Assembly: GCA_010094025.1 (NCBI GenBank) | Contig: ML991792.1 | Location: forward strand, 1-64,000 | Source: Viridothelium virens | Lineage: Eukaryota > Ascomycota > Dothideomycetes > Trypetheliales > Trypetheliaceae | Direction: 5' to 3' | Length of the DNA: 64,000 nt | Part shown: in pieces, positions 1 through 11,510 of the stretch | Layout of the letters: the number at the start of each line of letters is the position of its first letter | Position numbering within the stretch: position 1 is the first letter of the stretch | Notes under the pieces: generated by a model | Told to the model about the DNA's origin: nothing | Databases searched by the model: none | The model's input: the letters and a program-made list of their open reading frames with translations, nothing else | Program-made: the position numbers and the translations under genes

Positions 1-149
1 ACGCCCTCCACAATGGCTTTCTCAGTAATTTTAGCGACTCAAAAATTGCATCTAATCGAGAGCGTTATTTTTATATAATTTATATTATTCTAGCTACTCT
101 AATTGTTGAGATAAATGCATCCAAAGCTGAGGTGGTGGAACCAATTTGG

Positions 150-744
150 GGTGTGCAGGTGGTGGGACCGTGCAGGTGGTGGGGAAAACCCATATCCGAG
201 CACGATTACCTGCAACTTTTTGCTGAAGGTATTGTTGTCAATAAACCGGATAATCCTGAGAGCTCCGAGATTGCTACCGGCATGAGTCCTGTCTACGACA
301 ATGACAGCATCCAAGCCCAATTCTGCAGTGATCCTGAGTTCGTCCATTCGATTACTCTATGGAGAACCCTGATACTCAGGCACTTACTGGCAATACTGCT
401 ACGATCCCAGCTCGCGCTCGTCTCGTTGACACAAAGACTGCAGAAGAGGCTTCTAACATAATCAAAGGTAACGTGCTAAATAGTCCTAGACTTGAATGAT
501 GGTCGTAAAAGTGACTGACCGGAAAACAAAATCCTTCATTGCCCGATTGAAGAGAGTCCTCCAGATCCCGCAAGACAAGTCAGTAAACGAGAAAGTCACG
601 TTAGTAGAGCAAGGTGTCGATTCTATCATGGCAGTAGAAGCCCGCACTTGGTTCCTCAAAGAATTGAATGTCGATATGCCTGTTCTGCAGATTCCAAGCG
701 CTAGTGCTAGAGTACTATTCAGAAGCTTGTTGATGAGTCTGTGA
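150..744 (+). pseudogene. Polyketide synthase remnant (KR end and ACP)
   Basis: Two blocks resemble the C-terminal end of a fungal reducing PKS. The first, about 195-355, matches the tail of a ketoreductase domain, with a segment like 'FAEGIVVNKPDNPESSEI'. The second, about 496-744, is an acyl carrier protein with the phosphopantetheine-site context 'LVEQGVDSIMAVEAR', where the Ser after D is the attachment residue. No KS, AT or DH domain is visible and the piece begins near the window edge, so part of the gene could lie outside. The blocks are not in one continuous frame and I read this as a decayed PKS or PKS-NRPS. The identity of the ACP is well supported; which product it made is unknown. 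Confidence 0.7.
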
Positions 745-1774
745 AAAACATTCCTCCTCCCGTCAAATGGGCTACCTGGGCTCGGCCAACCTAATCGATT
801 GGAGTTTGCCTGCAAATAAGCGTTGGACAATGTAATGAATATAGTGCGAAATTCGTTCTTGTGTGTAAAATGATCGATGGCGTGCTGTGCCTTGAAGTTC
901 TCGTTACCGTTCAAAGTCAATTCGATGGGCATTTTCTCAATGATTATCTAGCAACTGAGCCTCTTTTTGCAAATTATTTAATGAGTGAATCTAGATTGAA
1001 GGGATGTCTCGACAGGTCTACATGAACGCACCCAGCTGCATTAATGATAACTCAGTAGAGTATCATCATGCTCGGCTCAACCTCGGATCAGCCACTCCTC
1101 AAGCTATTTAGCCAACGGTCATGGCCTCAGGTAGCAGCTTAGGTTGCTTCATTCGACGCTAACGCACTCTGAGAGGAATAAATTGGGGCTGCTATCTTTG
1201 CAGCATATTTTTCCAATCAGCTCACAAGAATTTGTTATCAATTCGCCGTCCAAGTATTGCGATATATATAGACCGAGCAAGCGAGACTCTAGAGGTAGAT
1301 GATGTGCGAGACACAGATCTAGAGAGTAGGCCTTTATAATAGCATTAATGAGTTCACGGCAGATTTCTCAAGCCTCGATTGCCTGCAGAATCCAACTCAA
1401 ATGCCGATTGCACGCGCTGGAGCTGGAAGCGCGTATAGCATCGAGTTCCATCGAAGAGGCCGGGTATAGAAGAAACGCCATACTCATCCGATTCGGACCG
1501 ACGTTCGGATTCACGATGGAAGCTGCAGCCGTGTAACTGAAACCAGGCACAGTGGCTTGCGTTGGTGGCATCTACTCGTGCATACAACTTGAGCTGAACA
1601 CCGACCCACTTCGCCACTTCGAGAGAATGACGTGCTGAGGCTGATTCTGTGCACTACGCAGCCTATCATCATGTAGCTGCTATTTGTTCTAATAATTCAT
1701 ATTGTCCGCTCTAACTCCAGCCTCTGCGTTTGCTCACCTTTACGTTCCCAATATCTGTGATCCAAAGGTTCAGA
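745..1774. other. Intergenic, no gene recognised
   Basis: About 1 kb between the PKS remnant and the rhodopsin-domain gene. Only short overlapping open frames of mixed composition are present (for example around 1350-1620 on both strands). I recognise no domain. The last part should carry the promoter of the gene that follows. Confidence 0.5.
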
Positions 1775-3074
1775 ATGGAGCTTCCAAAGAGAGCCTTCAA
1801 GCTTACTACAACGCATCAACTGGCACCTGTGATTTTGCCGTATATATTGCTGTTGATCGCATCAATCACAGTGTTCCTTCGGTTCTGGGCCCGTAAAATT
1901 AGGAAAGCCGGATATGGTGCCGACGACTGGCTCGTTCTTCTAGCTATCGTGAGTTGATCTGTTGCAATCCTTGCGCGGATGTTGATTCCAAACGCAGGTT
2001 TTGTCATGGCCATACCAAGTGAGCAATACGCTTGCCTTCACGGAAGGTGGAGCTACTATTCCAATCACGGTCATCATGACCCAGTATCCAACGGCACTCC
2101 CGTCATTGATCAAGGTAAGTACAAATTACCCAACCGTACTAATGGGGATCTGGGGTTGACATGAAGCAAGGCTGTGACTGCCAGCAACATCATTTGCACA
2201 ACTACCATAACAATTCTCCAAATCTCCGTACTCTTCTTCTACCTCCGGATCTTCGGCGTCAACAGGTGGCTTCGCTACTCCGCAATTTCTCTGATCATCA
2301 TCTGTTTCCTCTACTGGGCGTCATATTTCATTGCTCAACTGCTCACGTGTCGTCCGCTGCACAAGTTCTTTTATCCGATGAGCCCTGGCACCTGTATGAA
2401 TCAATACGCGTTCTGCGCAGCAGAGGGTCTAATCCATGTCATCCTCGACTTCGCCGTGCTTCTGCTGCCAATTCCGTTGATTTGGCGGCTGCAGACCGGT
2501 CACGGGAGTAAGATTGTATTATCTGGGTTGTTTTTGACTGGTACATTGTAAGTTTTTGCGCCTAAGGCTGAACGCTATGGTTCTGATCCTGACGTGCTTT
2601 TGTAGTGCTTCGATTACCTCTCTCATCAAACTCACTTGCCTGATCCCATACTCCTTCATTGATAGCGCAGATCTTTCTGGCTCAATTTGGTATTCCATCC
2701 TCATGCAAGCTATCGAGACACCCCTCGGTATCATTTGCACCTGCGTTCCCACGCTTCCGCCCGTGTGGGGGGCTTTCAAGGAATCCAAGCCCGGCATGTA
2801 CGCCATGAACTTCTTGTCCTCTGTCTGGTCTCGATCGACCCTCGGATCCAGCAAAGATTCATCTAGGAGCCCGCCGGGCGCAAAGTTCTCCAATTCGAAG
2901 GATTTCCAGAGATTGGACGGCAGCTATGCGGCGAATGTCGATGCGCTGAGGAGGGGTGATCGTTCGTGCCAGGAGGATGTCATTCCACTCAATGATTTTG
3001 AAGCGAATCAGAGGACCGCTGGGTATGGGAATGGCACGATTCAGGTTGAGAAGAGCTGGAATGTTGATAGGTGA
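1775..3074 (+). CDS. Rhodopsin-domain integral membrane protein
   Basis: Four exons (1775-1948, 1998-2114, 2171-2547, 2606-3074) give a protein of about 378 residues. It belongs to the fungal 'rhodopsin domain' family of seven-helix membrane proteins, which have no retinal lysine and no proven general function. Diagnostic stretches are 'FLRFWARKIRKAGYGADDW' after the first helix, 'GGATIPITVIMTQYP', 'ILQISVLFFYLRIFGVN' and 'VPTLPPVWGAF' at the end of the last helix. The tail (about 100 residues) is polar. All exon phases agree. The ATG at 1775 gives the usual short N-terminus before helix 1; an in-frame ATG at 1730 is possible. The gene lies outside the ETP cluster proper and faces the prenyltransferase tail to tail. 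Confidence 0.85.
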
Positions 3075-3443
3075 ACGAGTCAAGCGTCGAAGATGCCTTC
3101 CAAACCCCGGAACCTTCCTTGCGTAGATAGCAAATGGACAGAATCGTACAGTTCTGGCGCTACTAGGAGAGCAAAGGGTTGGTTCACTAAGATGAAAACG
3201 GGGGGAAAATATGAGTAGCTGAACGTGGCGATGTATCTCGGGGTAAAAGTAGGTAGCTCGCTATGTTTATTCAAGGACGTTCGCGTTGTGGGTATCTTAA
3301 TCCTCTGTTTCAACAGTCAAAGATAGTATCAACCAACGGTTACTGCGCAAATTGCAAATTCCGTCATACAACAGCTCTTCAACTAAGCCCAGTCGGGGAA
3401 TATTGGGGAATATTAATGCTCTTAGTTTACGTCCATTTCCACC
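3075..3443. other. Convergent intergenic spacer
   Basis: Shared 3' region between the rhodopsin-domain gene (+) and the prenyltransferase (-). I see only short frames and no recognisable feature. Confidence 0.5.
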
Positions 3444-4737
3444 TTAACTACTGGCTTGCGGGTTGAAGTATGATGCTATCTGCAGTTGCCCTTCCACGAC
3501 GCTGCAAGTGATGTAAGTCTGGAATCCTGACCGCAACCAAAGAGGCCGACGGGAGCTATTGGAGATAAGTATCTGCTTGCCTATATTCCCGATATCCTTA
3601 CCATAGTATTTGTACGGCGTCAGCGTAGTCAACCCCTTGTAGGCTTTGAGGTCGAGACTGGAGATACTCCGAAAGACCAAACGCGGCAGCATGGTCGTTT
3701 TTGACGTAATGCCGGACAGGTATATACAGCTTGGTCTTAATCGACTTCAAGAAAGGCTTGAATTCGTAGTAATAAAGTATGCCTGCCGTACGATGGCTCA
3801 CGGCAGGGAGCTGCTGATCCCAGTTAGCTGGAGAAGAGAGCCCAAGCACAGCATTCCACAGTTCTTCGAGTGCGGCAAGCCCGCGATCAAAATCAGCATC
3901 GCGCAATTGACCGCCAAGTGTCAGAGCATTAATAACGTCTTGAAACGATGTTCGGTGTGAGCGGACGTAAATTTTGAGACGGGAGTTGATGGGTTCAATA
4001 CAGTCAAAGCCAACGAGTTCGACCTCTGGACGATCATTGACGGGTATTGATCCAAGGTATCGCGTAAATGATCCAAGCGCAGATGATATTGCTTCATCCA
4101 AGGAGAGCTGCGACAGACTTTGCAAGACAACGTCTAGGTTCGTTGCGCCCTCGCTTTGGGCTCGCATTGATGGAATGAGGCATGCCTTTAGTGTCTCGCT
4201 GGATGAGAGGAGATCAAATGCAAAGAAGATTTGCGATGAAGATACCAGACCGGGCTTCAAATATTGCTCTTCGCAGAGCATTCCCGCACTTAAAATGTTA
4301 TACCAGGTCCAATCAGCTCCCGGAAAGTAAGTTTTCATACGTTGAACAAACGCCGCCGCCGTCCTAAGATTGGCAGGATCCTTCGTTGTTCCCGACTTCA
4401 AACTGACTGGCTCGATGCTATACCGAACAGTAGGCAACGTGTTCTGATCAGCCCATTTGAAGCTAAATTCAATTGGCTCATGATCATCTGTCATGAAGCT
4501 GTGCCATCGTGTTGTTCTTCCGAGACAAGGACCAATTCTTTGGCGGCGAAGGTATGGCATCACTTCTGCTCGAAAGAATGCCAAGTGACGATGCGAACTC
4601 GATTCATCGTATCCAGCAAGCTGCAGCATGCGAGCAAGCGTGGTGAACATAAAGGACCTCGTGTCGCCAGCTTCTGGGAACGTGCCCGGATGGAAGCAGC
4701 CCTTGATCCATTGGAAGAATCGGCGGTATGGGCACAT
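3444..4737 (-). CDS. DMATS-family aromatic prenyltransferase
   Basis: This is an ABBA-fold aromatic prenyltransferase, which transfers dimethylallyl from DMAPP to an aromatic amino acid or its diketopiperazine. The main exon (4737-3602) contains 'RWHSFMTDDHEPIEFSFKW', whose EF pair matches the catalytic Glu of fungal DMATS enzymes, then 'VRYSIEPVS' and 'GFDCIEPINSRLKIYVRSHR', which carry Arg/Lys residues of the diphosphate-binding shield. A 46-nt intron (3601-3556) leads in phase to the family C-terminus 'GFQTYITCSVVEGQLQIASY'. The total of 415 residues is slightly short for the family. The N-terminus is uncertain, because a small upstream exon starting near 4875 is possible. It is divergent from the gliI homologue across a 432-bp promoter. 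In the sirodesmin cluster the equivalent enzyme (SirD) O-prenylates tyrosine; the same role here is inference. Confidence 0.88.
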
Positions 4738-5169
4738 CTGCTCGGATATCAGACAGCTTAGTGAGATGATGGAATAATCTTTCTTGGTGTATGGCTTACT
4801 TCAAGGAGATCGGACAAGTCTACTCTTACTTGCACGGAGAAGCTGGTAAAGCAACGCAACAAAAAGCGGAACTGCTGTAGACATCTTGCCCAAGTTAGCT
4901 CCCGCTAGTTAAGATAGATCAACTAAATATTTAGAATGAATGCCTGATTTCGCCTTACTAGTTTGTCGAAAATATGATGGTCGTGTCTAAGTCCACTTTC
5001 GGAAGCCGAACGAAGCTTATGGATACCGAAGAGGCAGCATAACCGCAGGATTGGAAGGCCTTGAGAAACCTCATAGAGCCATTTTCGAGGTTACTTGCAT
5101 CTCCAATGGCCACTGACAGACCTTTCTCGCTTATGGAGTCGCAGGGACAAGATCTTAACGCCATACAGT
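4738..5169. promoter_or_regulatory. Bidirectional promoter, prenyltransferase / gliI homologue
   Basis: The region between two divergent cluster genes. It should drive both and holds a perfect TCGG-N3-CCGA palindrome at 4999-5009. Part of the left side may be 5' exon or UTR of the prenyltransferase. Confidence 0.6.
4999..5009. promoter_or_regulatory. GliZ-type site TCGGAAGCCGA
   Basis: An exact match to TCGGN3CCGA, the published consensus for the gliotoxin regulator GliZ. It lies 161 bp upstream of the gliI-type start and about 262 bp upstream of the prenyltransferase start. With a gliZ-type gene 5 kb away, a pathway-specific operator is the simplest reading. Confidence 0.6.
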
Positions 5170-6840
5170 ATGCTATCTCGCCGATGCCGCCATGCGAACG
5201 ATACCACGATTCCGCGCATATTGAGCGACCGGACGGTCATGTCGTCCGGCAATGATACAATAGATTTGAGCACAGCAGAGAATTGGTTAATGCGTCGAGA
5301 AATTCTTGTTCGACTCTCTAAGCCAGATGCGCTGTTGACGTTAGCTGAAAAAGTTAGAAGCTCCTCCCGCTTAGAACACCTTTTTCCACTTCTGCCCCAA
5401 CTGCGCACCCTTTTCCGCTCTCACGACGTCTATCACGCGGTTTACTCACGTTGACTATTCCTATATCTAGGATCTATCTTACTCATCCAGCATCGGAGGT
5501 CCTCTATCGACTCGTACCGCTCTCGCCCAACTATTGAATTCCTACTTCGATCCAGCATATCCTGTCGCGCCTGAGCATGTCGTACTTTCCGCCGGCGGAA
5601 GCGCCGCTCTAGATGCTCTCATTGAGCAAATCTGTGATCCTGGCGATGCGATACTGCTCGAGACGCCATACTGGTCAGGCTTGGACATCTGCTTATCCAA
5701 GAATGAGGTGAAGGTAGTGAAGGTTCGGACAGATGGAGACGCAAAGCTTGAAAGAGAAAAAACCCTCGATCCGTACAACAGATGCAACATCGAGCAAGAG
5801 CAGACCAAATCATTGATGATAGCATATGAGACGGCCTTGCGATTATCTCGAGAAGCTGGCATGAAGATCAGAGCATTATTATGTTGCAACCCGACGAATC
5901 CCATCGGACAATGTTACACAAAAGCTGGTCTGCAAGCCTTGGTTGCATTCTGCGCAAGGGAAAATTTGCATTTCATCTCCGATGAGGTATACGCGTTGTC
6001 AGTCTATCGGCCTGGTTCAAGATTTGTCTCTGCTCTCTCTATCAGCGGAGAAGATAGCTTAGAGAATAGGTCAAAGTTCGAAGGACGCATACACGTTATT
6101 TACAGTTTAAGCAAAGATTTCGGTTGTAGTGGTATTCGACTAGTAAGTAAATATCCGCTTAATCCAGATTCTTGCAGACTGTTTCTAACAAAATGAAGGG
6201 TGCGTTAATCACCCAATCAGCTCCCCAAGTCTACCTTGCCTGCGCTCTTGCCTTGACAAACCAAGTGTCGGTCTTTACTTCCCATCTCGCCACTACAGCC
6301 CTCTTACCGAGTGTCACCCTAGCTCCTTTCTTGGCGACAAACACCTTGCGCCTGAGAGCCACCTGCGCAGTTGTAGAACTCTTCCTGCGAAAGCATGCCA
6401 TTCCTTACACCCCCCCTGAAGCCGGCATATATATTTCGGCCAAACTGTGCCGGAGGCGGGATTGTACTGAGGCTCGCGAACGAGAGCTATTGTTGAAAAT
6501 GAAGGACAAGAATGTGTGTGTTGTGCCAGGAAAAGCATACCATTTCACAGAACCGGGCTGGTTTCGTATTGTATTCTCCTTTCCCAAGCAAATTGTGGAT
6601 GATGGGTTGCAAAGGATATTGGATGCCATGCGTGATGCTGGTGAAGCAGCAGGTGAGATTGCCTTAGGGGAGAGAGATGGTAAAGACAATAAGATCGACA
6701 TCTTTTCGTCGAATGACGGCGTATGCAATACGAAGCTTGAGTACGAGTTAGGGGCATCGAGATTGGGTGCGCCTTCTTCGGCGTTGAAGAGAAAGCGCAG
6801 CAAAGAATATCTAGCGCGGGAAGAACAGCGAATCGATTGA
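5170..6840 (+). CDS. gliI: PLP aminotransferase-fold C-S lyase, GliI type
   Basis: A fold-type I PLP enzyme related to 1-aminocyclopropane-1-carboxylate synthase. In ETP pathways the homologue (GliI/SirI) cleaves the C-S bonds of the bis-cysteinyl intermediate to give the dithiol. Exons are 5170-5352, 5471-6142 and 6178-6840, about 505 residues in one frame. Visible motifs are 'IDLSTAENWL' near the N-terminus, 'VLSAGGSAALDALI', 'LLETPYWSGLD', 'NPTNPIGQCY', 'FISDEVYA' and the PLP lysine in 'IYSLSKDFGCSGIRL'. The C-terminal domain has 'IPYTPPEAGIYI' and 'RIVFSFP'. The first intron is inferred from phase and alignment and its donor is weak; the second (GTAAGT to GCAG) is clear. It is divergent from the prenyltransferase and followed 288 bp later by the dipeptidase. 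Confidence 0.88.
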
Positions 6841-7128
6841 TTGTTACATAGCTAGTCGCCTTTGATCTGCACAAACCTCGTATTTACATAGGCTTGCTTG
6901 CTGCCACCAGAACGATGTCTTGTGCTTGTTGCGAATTGGGCAGAAATCAGTCATAACTCTAGGCATGCAGATATTAAGCGCTACAAAGTTGATATGGCAT
7001 TCATTTTCGGAGTGTATCCCGGCGCAGAACACTCTGTACCGGGCCCATGATAATATCTTCATTTAATTTGTCTTACTAGTCATCCTTTTGAACACTTTCT
7101 GATATCTTTCTCATATTCAAAATCCAAA

Positions 7129-8490
7129 ATGGATGATTCAGAAATCACAAGTCAAGTCTCGAACATTTTGGCGAGCACTCCTCTAATAGATGGACACAAC
7201 GACTGGCCGCACCTCATACGAGGCTTCTACGACAACTCTATTGCGCATAGGCGCTTTTCTGCGGACTCTAGCTTGGTAGGGCACGTAGACCTTGCACGCC
7301 TTCGCGAAGGTCGATCAGGAGGAGTCTTTATCAGTGCATATGTGGATTGGCAAGTTGTTTTGGTTTTTTCTTCAGCTCCATATGGCTTATTTCTTGCCTT
7401 CACAGCCCGTCACCTGAAGATGACTTTCGCGACGAGACGCATCTTGAGACAGTGCGAGACACACTCCAACAGATCGATTTGATTCACCGACTTATCGACA
7501 AATATAGCGACGTTTTGGCGCTCGCTTTATCATCGGACGACATCCTAGAAGTCTTCGGAAAAGGCAAGATTGCATGTCTAATAGGTATCGAAGGTCTACA
7601 TCAGATTGGAAACAGTGCAAGTATCCTGAGGATGTATCATCGGCTGGGTGTTCGGTATGCGACTTTGACACACAATCGCAACAATCTGTACGCAGACAGC
7701 TCCGTGAGTTGGCCAAGAGATTTAGACCTAAGTTTCTGGAGTGACATTCCTATCAGACTTCTAGCCGAGCTGTACATGGGGGCCTTTCTGAAGAGGGGCG
7801 CCTCGTTGTGCAGGAAATGAATCGCATTGGCATGTAAGCGTCGACCCCGTAAGTGTGATCCGTGAGTAGCTGCTGATGACTTACAGGTTGATTGACCTCT
7901 CCCACGCTAGCGATCAAGCCGCACGAGACGTCCTTGCGGAATCCGCTGCACCTGTTACGTTTAGCCACTCTTCCGCGTAGGTCGATTTTGCTATTACTGT
8001 TGGACCGACGGCTGACAAACTAAGCTTTATGATTTGCGCCAATGCAAGAAACGTGCCTGACGAAACTCTGGATATGGTAAAGCAGAACAATGGTATTGTG
8101 ATGGTTAGTTTCGTACCGGCTATGACGAGCGATGACCCTGCTAGAGCTACTGTGGAGAAGGTTGTCGATCACATTGCTTATATTGGCTCAAGAATCGGGT
8201 TTGAGCACGTCGGTGTTGGTTCTGATTTTGACGGGATGGAATCCTCGCCATGCGGTCTTGAGGATGTTTCTAAATTCCCCAATCTTGTCACTGCCATGAT
8301 CCAAAGAGGCATTGATAAACAAAGGGTCGAGAAGGTGCTGGGACGTAATATTCTTCGCGTTCTGCGCGAGGTGCACAATGTTGCTCGTGCAAAAGGTGGG
8401 AACTTTCCGGCCTTAGAAGACGAGGTGAAGCAACTCTGGAACAATAAGGTTCGCAATCAGGTCAAAATGCTATATCCCGATGCGACCTGA
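7129..8490 (+). CDS. gliJ: Membrane dipeptidase (M19), GliJ type
   Basis: A zinc dipeptidase of the renal dipeptidase family. In ETP biosynthesis it removes glycine from the bis-cysteinylglycine adduct after the gamma-glutamyl groups are lost. Five exons (7129-7349, 7406-7703, 7757-7833, 7887-7976, 8025-8490) give 383 residues with consistent phases. Metal ligands are visible: HxD in 'LIDGHNDWP', Glu in '[11 protein letters not shown]', His in 'LIDLSHASD' and in 'VTFSHSSA', and Asp in 'GVGSDFDGM'. 'THNRNNLY' and 'VHGGLSEEG' are also family blocks. Intron 1 begins with GC (TG|GCAAGT) and not GT; only this junction restores the conserved 'YVDCPSPED' block. It lies between the gliI and gliK homologues. 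Confidence 0.92.
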
Positions 8491-8513
8491 TCGGTATTGG
8501 ATATGCTTGGTGC

Positions 8514-9439
8514 TCAAAGACCATCACCTCGACCAAACAAATGACAGTGAACAAGATCATGATATGTCCACATTATCCATAGGAGCGCGTTGAAAAGCAT
8601 TAGAAACCACGAGGGAGCATTACCCTCATGATCTCTATATCGATGAATGCCTTTCTGGATGGCATACTGCACCCGTAGCCATACAATGTCAAATAGTTTC
8701 TTTCCGACTCGGTATCTTGTTGTTGGGAATGGATCAAACACAGGATGTCTTGCAAGGTACTTCTGATATGTACTTGGAAGATCTCGTTCTCTTGCGCCGG
8801 CGACAAGCAGTCCCTGATCCCAGTGTCATGTTCAATGCTATCACTCGGTTGGAAAAAGCTTACCAGATAACGCTTTGAGGGAACGCGAGATCTTGCAGCT
8901 GGCTTCTTCGCTACCAAAGTGATCATATTCAGGGGACCTCGATTCGGTAAAACGCCAACTACCTTGGTCACCATGTAAGCGACAGCGCCGCCTTCACTCG
9001 TGACAAGACGAGAAAGATCCGCTGTAGAAAGTAAGTAGGCGACTCCACACACTGCGAATTCGCGTGTTGAAGTCTTTGCAGTCAAGCTGGCCAGTGCAGG
9101 CTCATTGTAAGGAACTCCGAGAAGGTCGAATGATAGTTTACAGTCAGGCACCGTGACGTTTGAACAGACTTCCAGCGGCGCTAGCGACCGTCTTGCGAGA
9201 ACCGACGAAGCCATGTTAGCCCCATAGGCAAAGTACCAAATCGCAGAAGAATTGCCATCCATTGCGATGGAAAATGCTTGCGCTCTCATTCTTTCAATAA
9301 GTTCGAGCTCCGAGCGCACCTCTGGTGAGTCCCAGCCGTGGAAGCCTCGTGATGTCCATACTCTCGACATTTGCGTGGAAAAGCAAACCAAGGCAAGCGC
9401 GGTTGCGAGAGACTTGGGGCAAAGCAATATTTCAAGCAT
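8514..9439 (-). CDS. gliK: Gamma-glutamylcyclotransferase-like protein, GliK type
   Basis: Two exons (9439-8864 and 8813-8514, 50-nt intron) encode 291 residues. The N-terminal half has the BtrG/cyclotransferase signature 'WYFAYGANMASSVL', followed by 'FDLLGVPYNEPALASL' and 'GVAYLLSTADLSRLVTSEG', which match the GliK family. GliK removes the gamma-glutamyl part of the bis-glutathione adduct. The splice junction is required: it joins 'VPSKRYL' to 'GLLVAGARERDLPSTYQKYL', a family block. The start at 9439 gives a hydrophobic N-terminus that may be an anchor; an internal Met closer to the domain is an alternative. A hydrophobic stretch also lies near the C-terminus. It is convergent with the dipeptidase (23 bp apart) and divergent from the regulator. 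Confidence 0.87.
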
Positions 9440-10040
9440 GATGATGCGCGACTACTGTAAATGCACCTGATCGGCTGGGACATCTCACTCCCCGGCCCAA
9501 TCAATTGGACAGCTTTTCAGCCCAGAGCCGTGAACCCTACGGGTCGACACGCAACCTGCCGTTGAAACGGGCGGTATCCACAGATTAGGCGTGGGATGAT
9601 TCTGAGCTACTGTACTATCAGCCGCTCCTGTACCTAGAAAATACTTTTGATGCGAATGCGAGGCGCGGAATTTGGAAAAAATGTTGCCTGGAGCGCTTTG
9701 ACTTTTGATCTGGTTGGCTTTGTGAGCTGCGAGCTCCACCCTTGCTTACTGACCCACCGCTGATTTAACAGTACCGCCCACGACTGGCTTGGATGAATTG
9801 CTTTGGCTGTAGTACAGGGAGGTCAGAGCCTCAGCAACCGTGCCGCCAGAGCGGAGCTCTGTGCAGGGATCTAGAGATCTTGTGCCTTCCATACTCACTC
9901 AACTCTCATTCTAAATGCTTCTTCCACCTTTGGCACAGAGTCTCCGGTATTTACAATGCGCATTCAGAAGCTCCTTACGTAAATCTACAGGCTGCGAGAC
10001 AATCACATTTGTGAATTCACTTCGTATCATTGTTAGTAGT
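9440..10040. promoter_or_regulatory. Divergent promoter, gliK / gliZ homologues
   Basis: A 601-bp spacer between two divergent genes. I found no exact TCGGN3CCGA. Isolated CGG and CCG triplets occur (for example near 9471 and 9530). No other gene is visible. Confidence 0.5.
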
Positions 10041-11510
10041 ATGGACGCTATAGGGCGAGCTACTGGAGCGAACCCTCGGAGAAAACTTAAAGCTGCCTGC
10101 GACCAATGTCACGCTAGCAAGGTACGGATTTTAGTGAAGCAGGTGTAGAAAGACGTTGATGTTCGTTGCTTAGGTCAAATGCCCAGGCGGAGGACCTCCA
10201 TGCAAGCGATGCGAAGACAGCTCGCAGACTTGCCATTACAGCCTTGCGGCACGGGTAGGAAAGCCTCCAGGAAGTAAGAACAAGAAATCATTGGAGAGAT
10301 CTCGAAGATATTCAGGGCATTCTCCGGCTAGTAACGCCGTACAGAGCAGCGTTCGAGATACCACTATGGGAGGAGCCGAGCCGGATTGGCCTCCAGAGCG
10401 ATCGCTTCAAGGTCCGGAAGAGGAAAGCCGTTCTCAGGAGGAGTTCGCAGCACTAGCATCGCTGCTTCAGTCATCGCCGAAAGCCTCAGGGACAGCATTT
10501 GCAGATGAATCTGGGTCTCCACTGAATGCTGCGCCGGTCTTCTCATCCGCTGCCAGTAATGAGAACTCAATGCAACTCGAGAACCCCAGCTTGCTGCCTT
10601 CGATAGATTTTTCCCTACCTGACCGTGCGCTGGCCGGAGACGATGCGTCCCATTTTGATTCAACTTGGTTAGAGGACAGCAATTGGGAGGTAGGCGAAAG
10701 GCTCAACTATGTACTGTCGTATTCCGTACTAACTCGGATGTAGTCCTTGCTCTCGGAAACGCCAGTATTGTCGAGCTCGAATGATACTTGTAGGCTGCTC
10801 TTGCTTCCTTATCCTTCCATCGTCTTTGGCTGAGATATGCAGTGTCATCTTCTTCGGCCCCTTTGCGCGGTGCTCCATTTCAGTCCAACAGGCCGGTCTC
10901 TTTGAGCGCAGTTGCCGCTATTCTGGACGAGTCCTCCGACAGCACTGATGCGATTGCGTCGGTGTCCAGCCAGCAACAACCTTCGTGCCGATGCATGCGT
11001 GAGCTAACAGATACGCTTTGTCAGCTTCACTCCATTGAAAAGCGTCAAAACCCGGTCCAGGTTGATACTTTACTGACTTGCGCCACGTTCGTGTTGAAGA
11101 CGGCTGAGAATCACCTAATGTGTTTGCAATGTCGAGATGATACGCGGACTCAAATGCAGGTGATAATGATCTTCCAGACGATCTTTAGTTGGGCACAGAT
11201 GCATGTTCATGGAGACGGTCCCTGTCCCGATTTAAGCGTGACACTTGGGAGGCATGAAATGTCGAAAGACGAAGCAGCCTTTGTGCGATTTGCGCTTGTG
11301 ACCAGAGCACTGGAGAGAAGTGTAAACGCCGTGCGCATGATCACCGTAAGGATTGACAGACTGGTGGCCAGCAGACAGGGAAGACAGACTTGGAGCTCTG
11401 AGCTTTCAGAGCTTCAAAATCTTCAACAACTCAATCGCTCATTGTGTCAAACTTCAAAGATGTTGTTGAGGCGCCTCGCAGCCCGGAAGGACCGAGAGGG
11501 GATCAAGTAA
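10041..11510 (+). CDS. gliZ: Zn2Cys6 transcription factor, GliZ/AflR type
   Basis: Probable pathway-specific activator of the cluster. Exon 1 (10041-10121) and exon 2 (from 10174) together encode the binuclear zinc cluster: CDQCHASKVKCPGGGPPCKRC then C, giving the six cysteines, followed by a basic linker 'KPPGSKNKKSLERSR'. A 52-nt intron splits the zinc finger between 'SK' and 'VKC', a common position in this family. A second intron ends at 10793; its donor could be 10690, 10711 or 10726, all in the same phase. The C-terminal part (to 11510) has an AflR-like Cys/Leu-rich region, 'CRCMRELTDTLCQLHSIEKR' and 'TCATFVLKTAENHLMCLQC'. Length is about 440 residues. Orthology to gliZ/sirZ is inferred from family and location. 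Confidence 0.85.
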
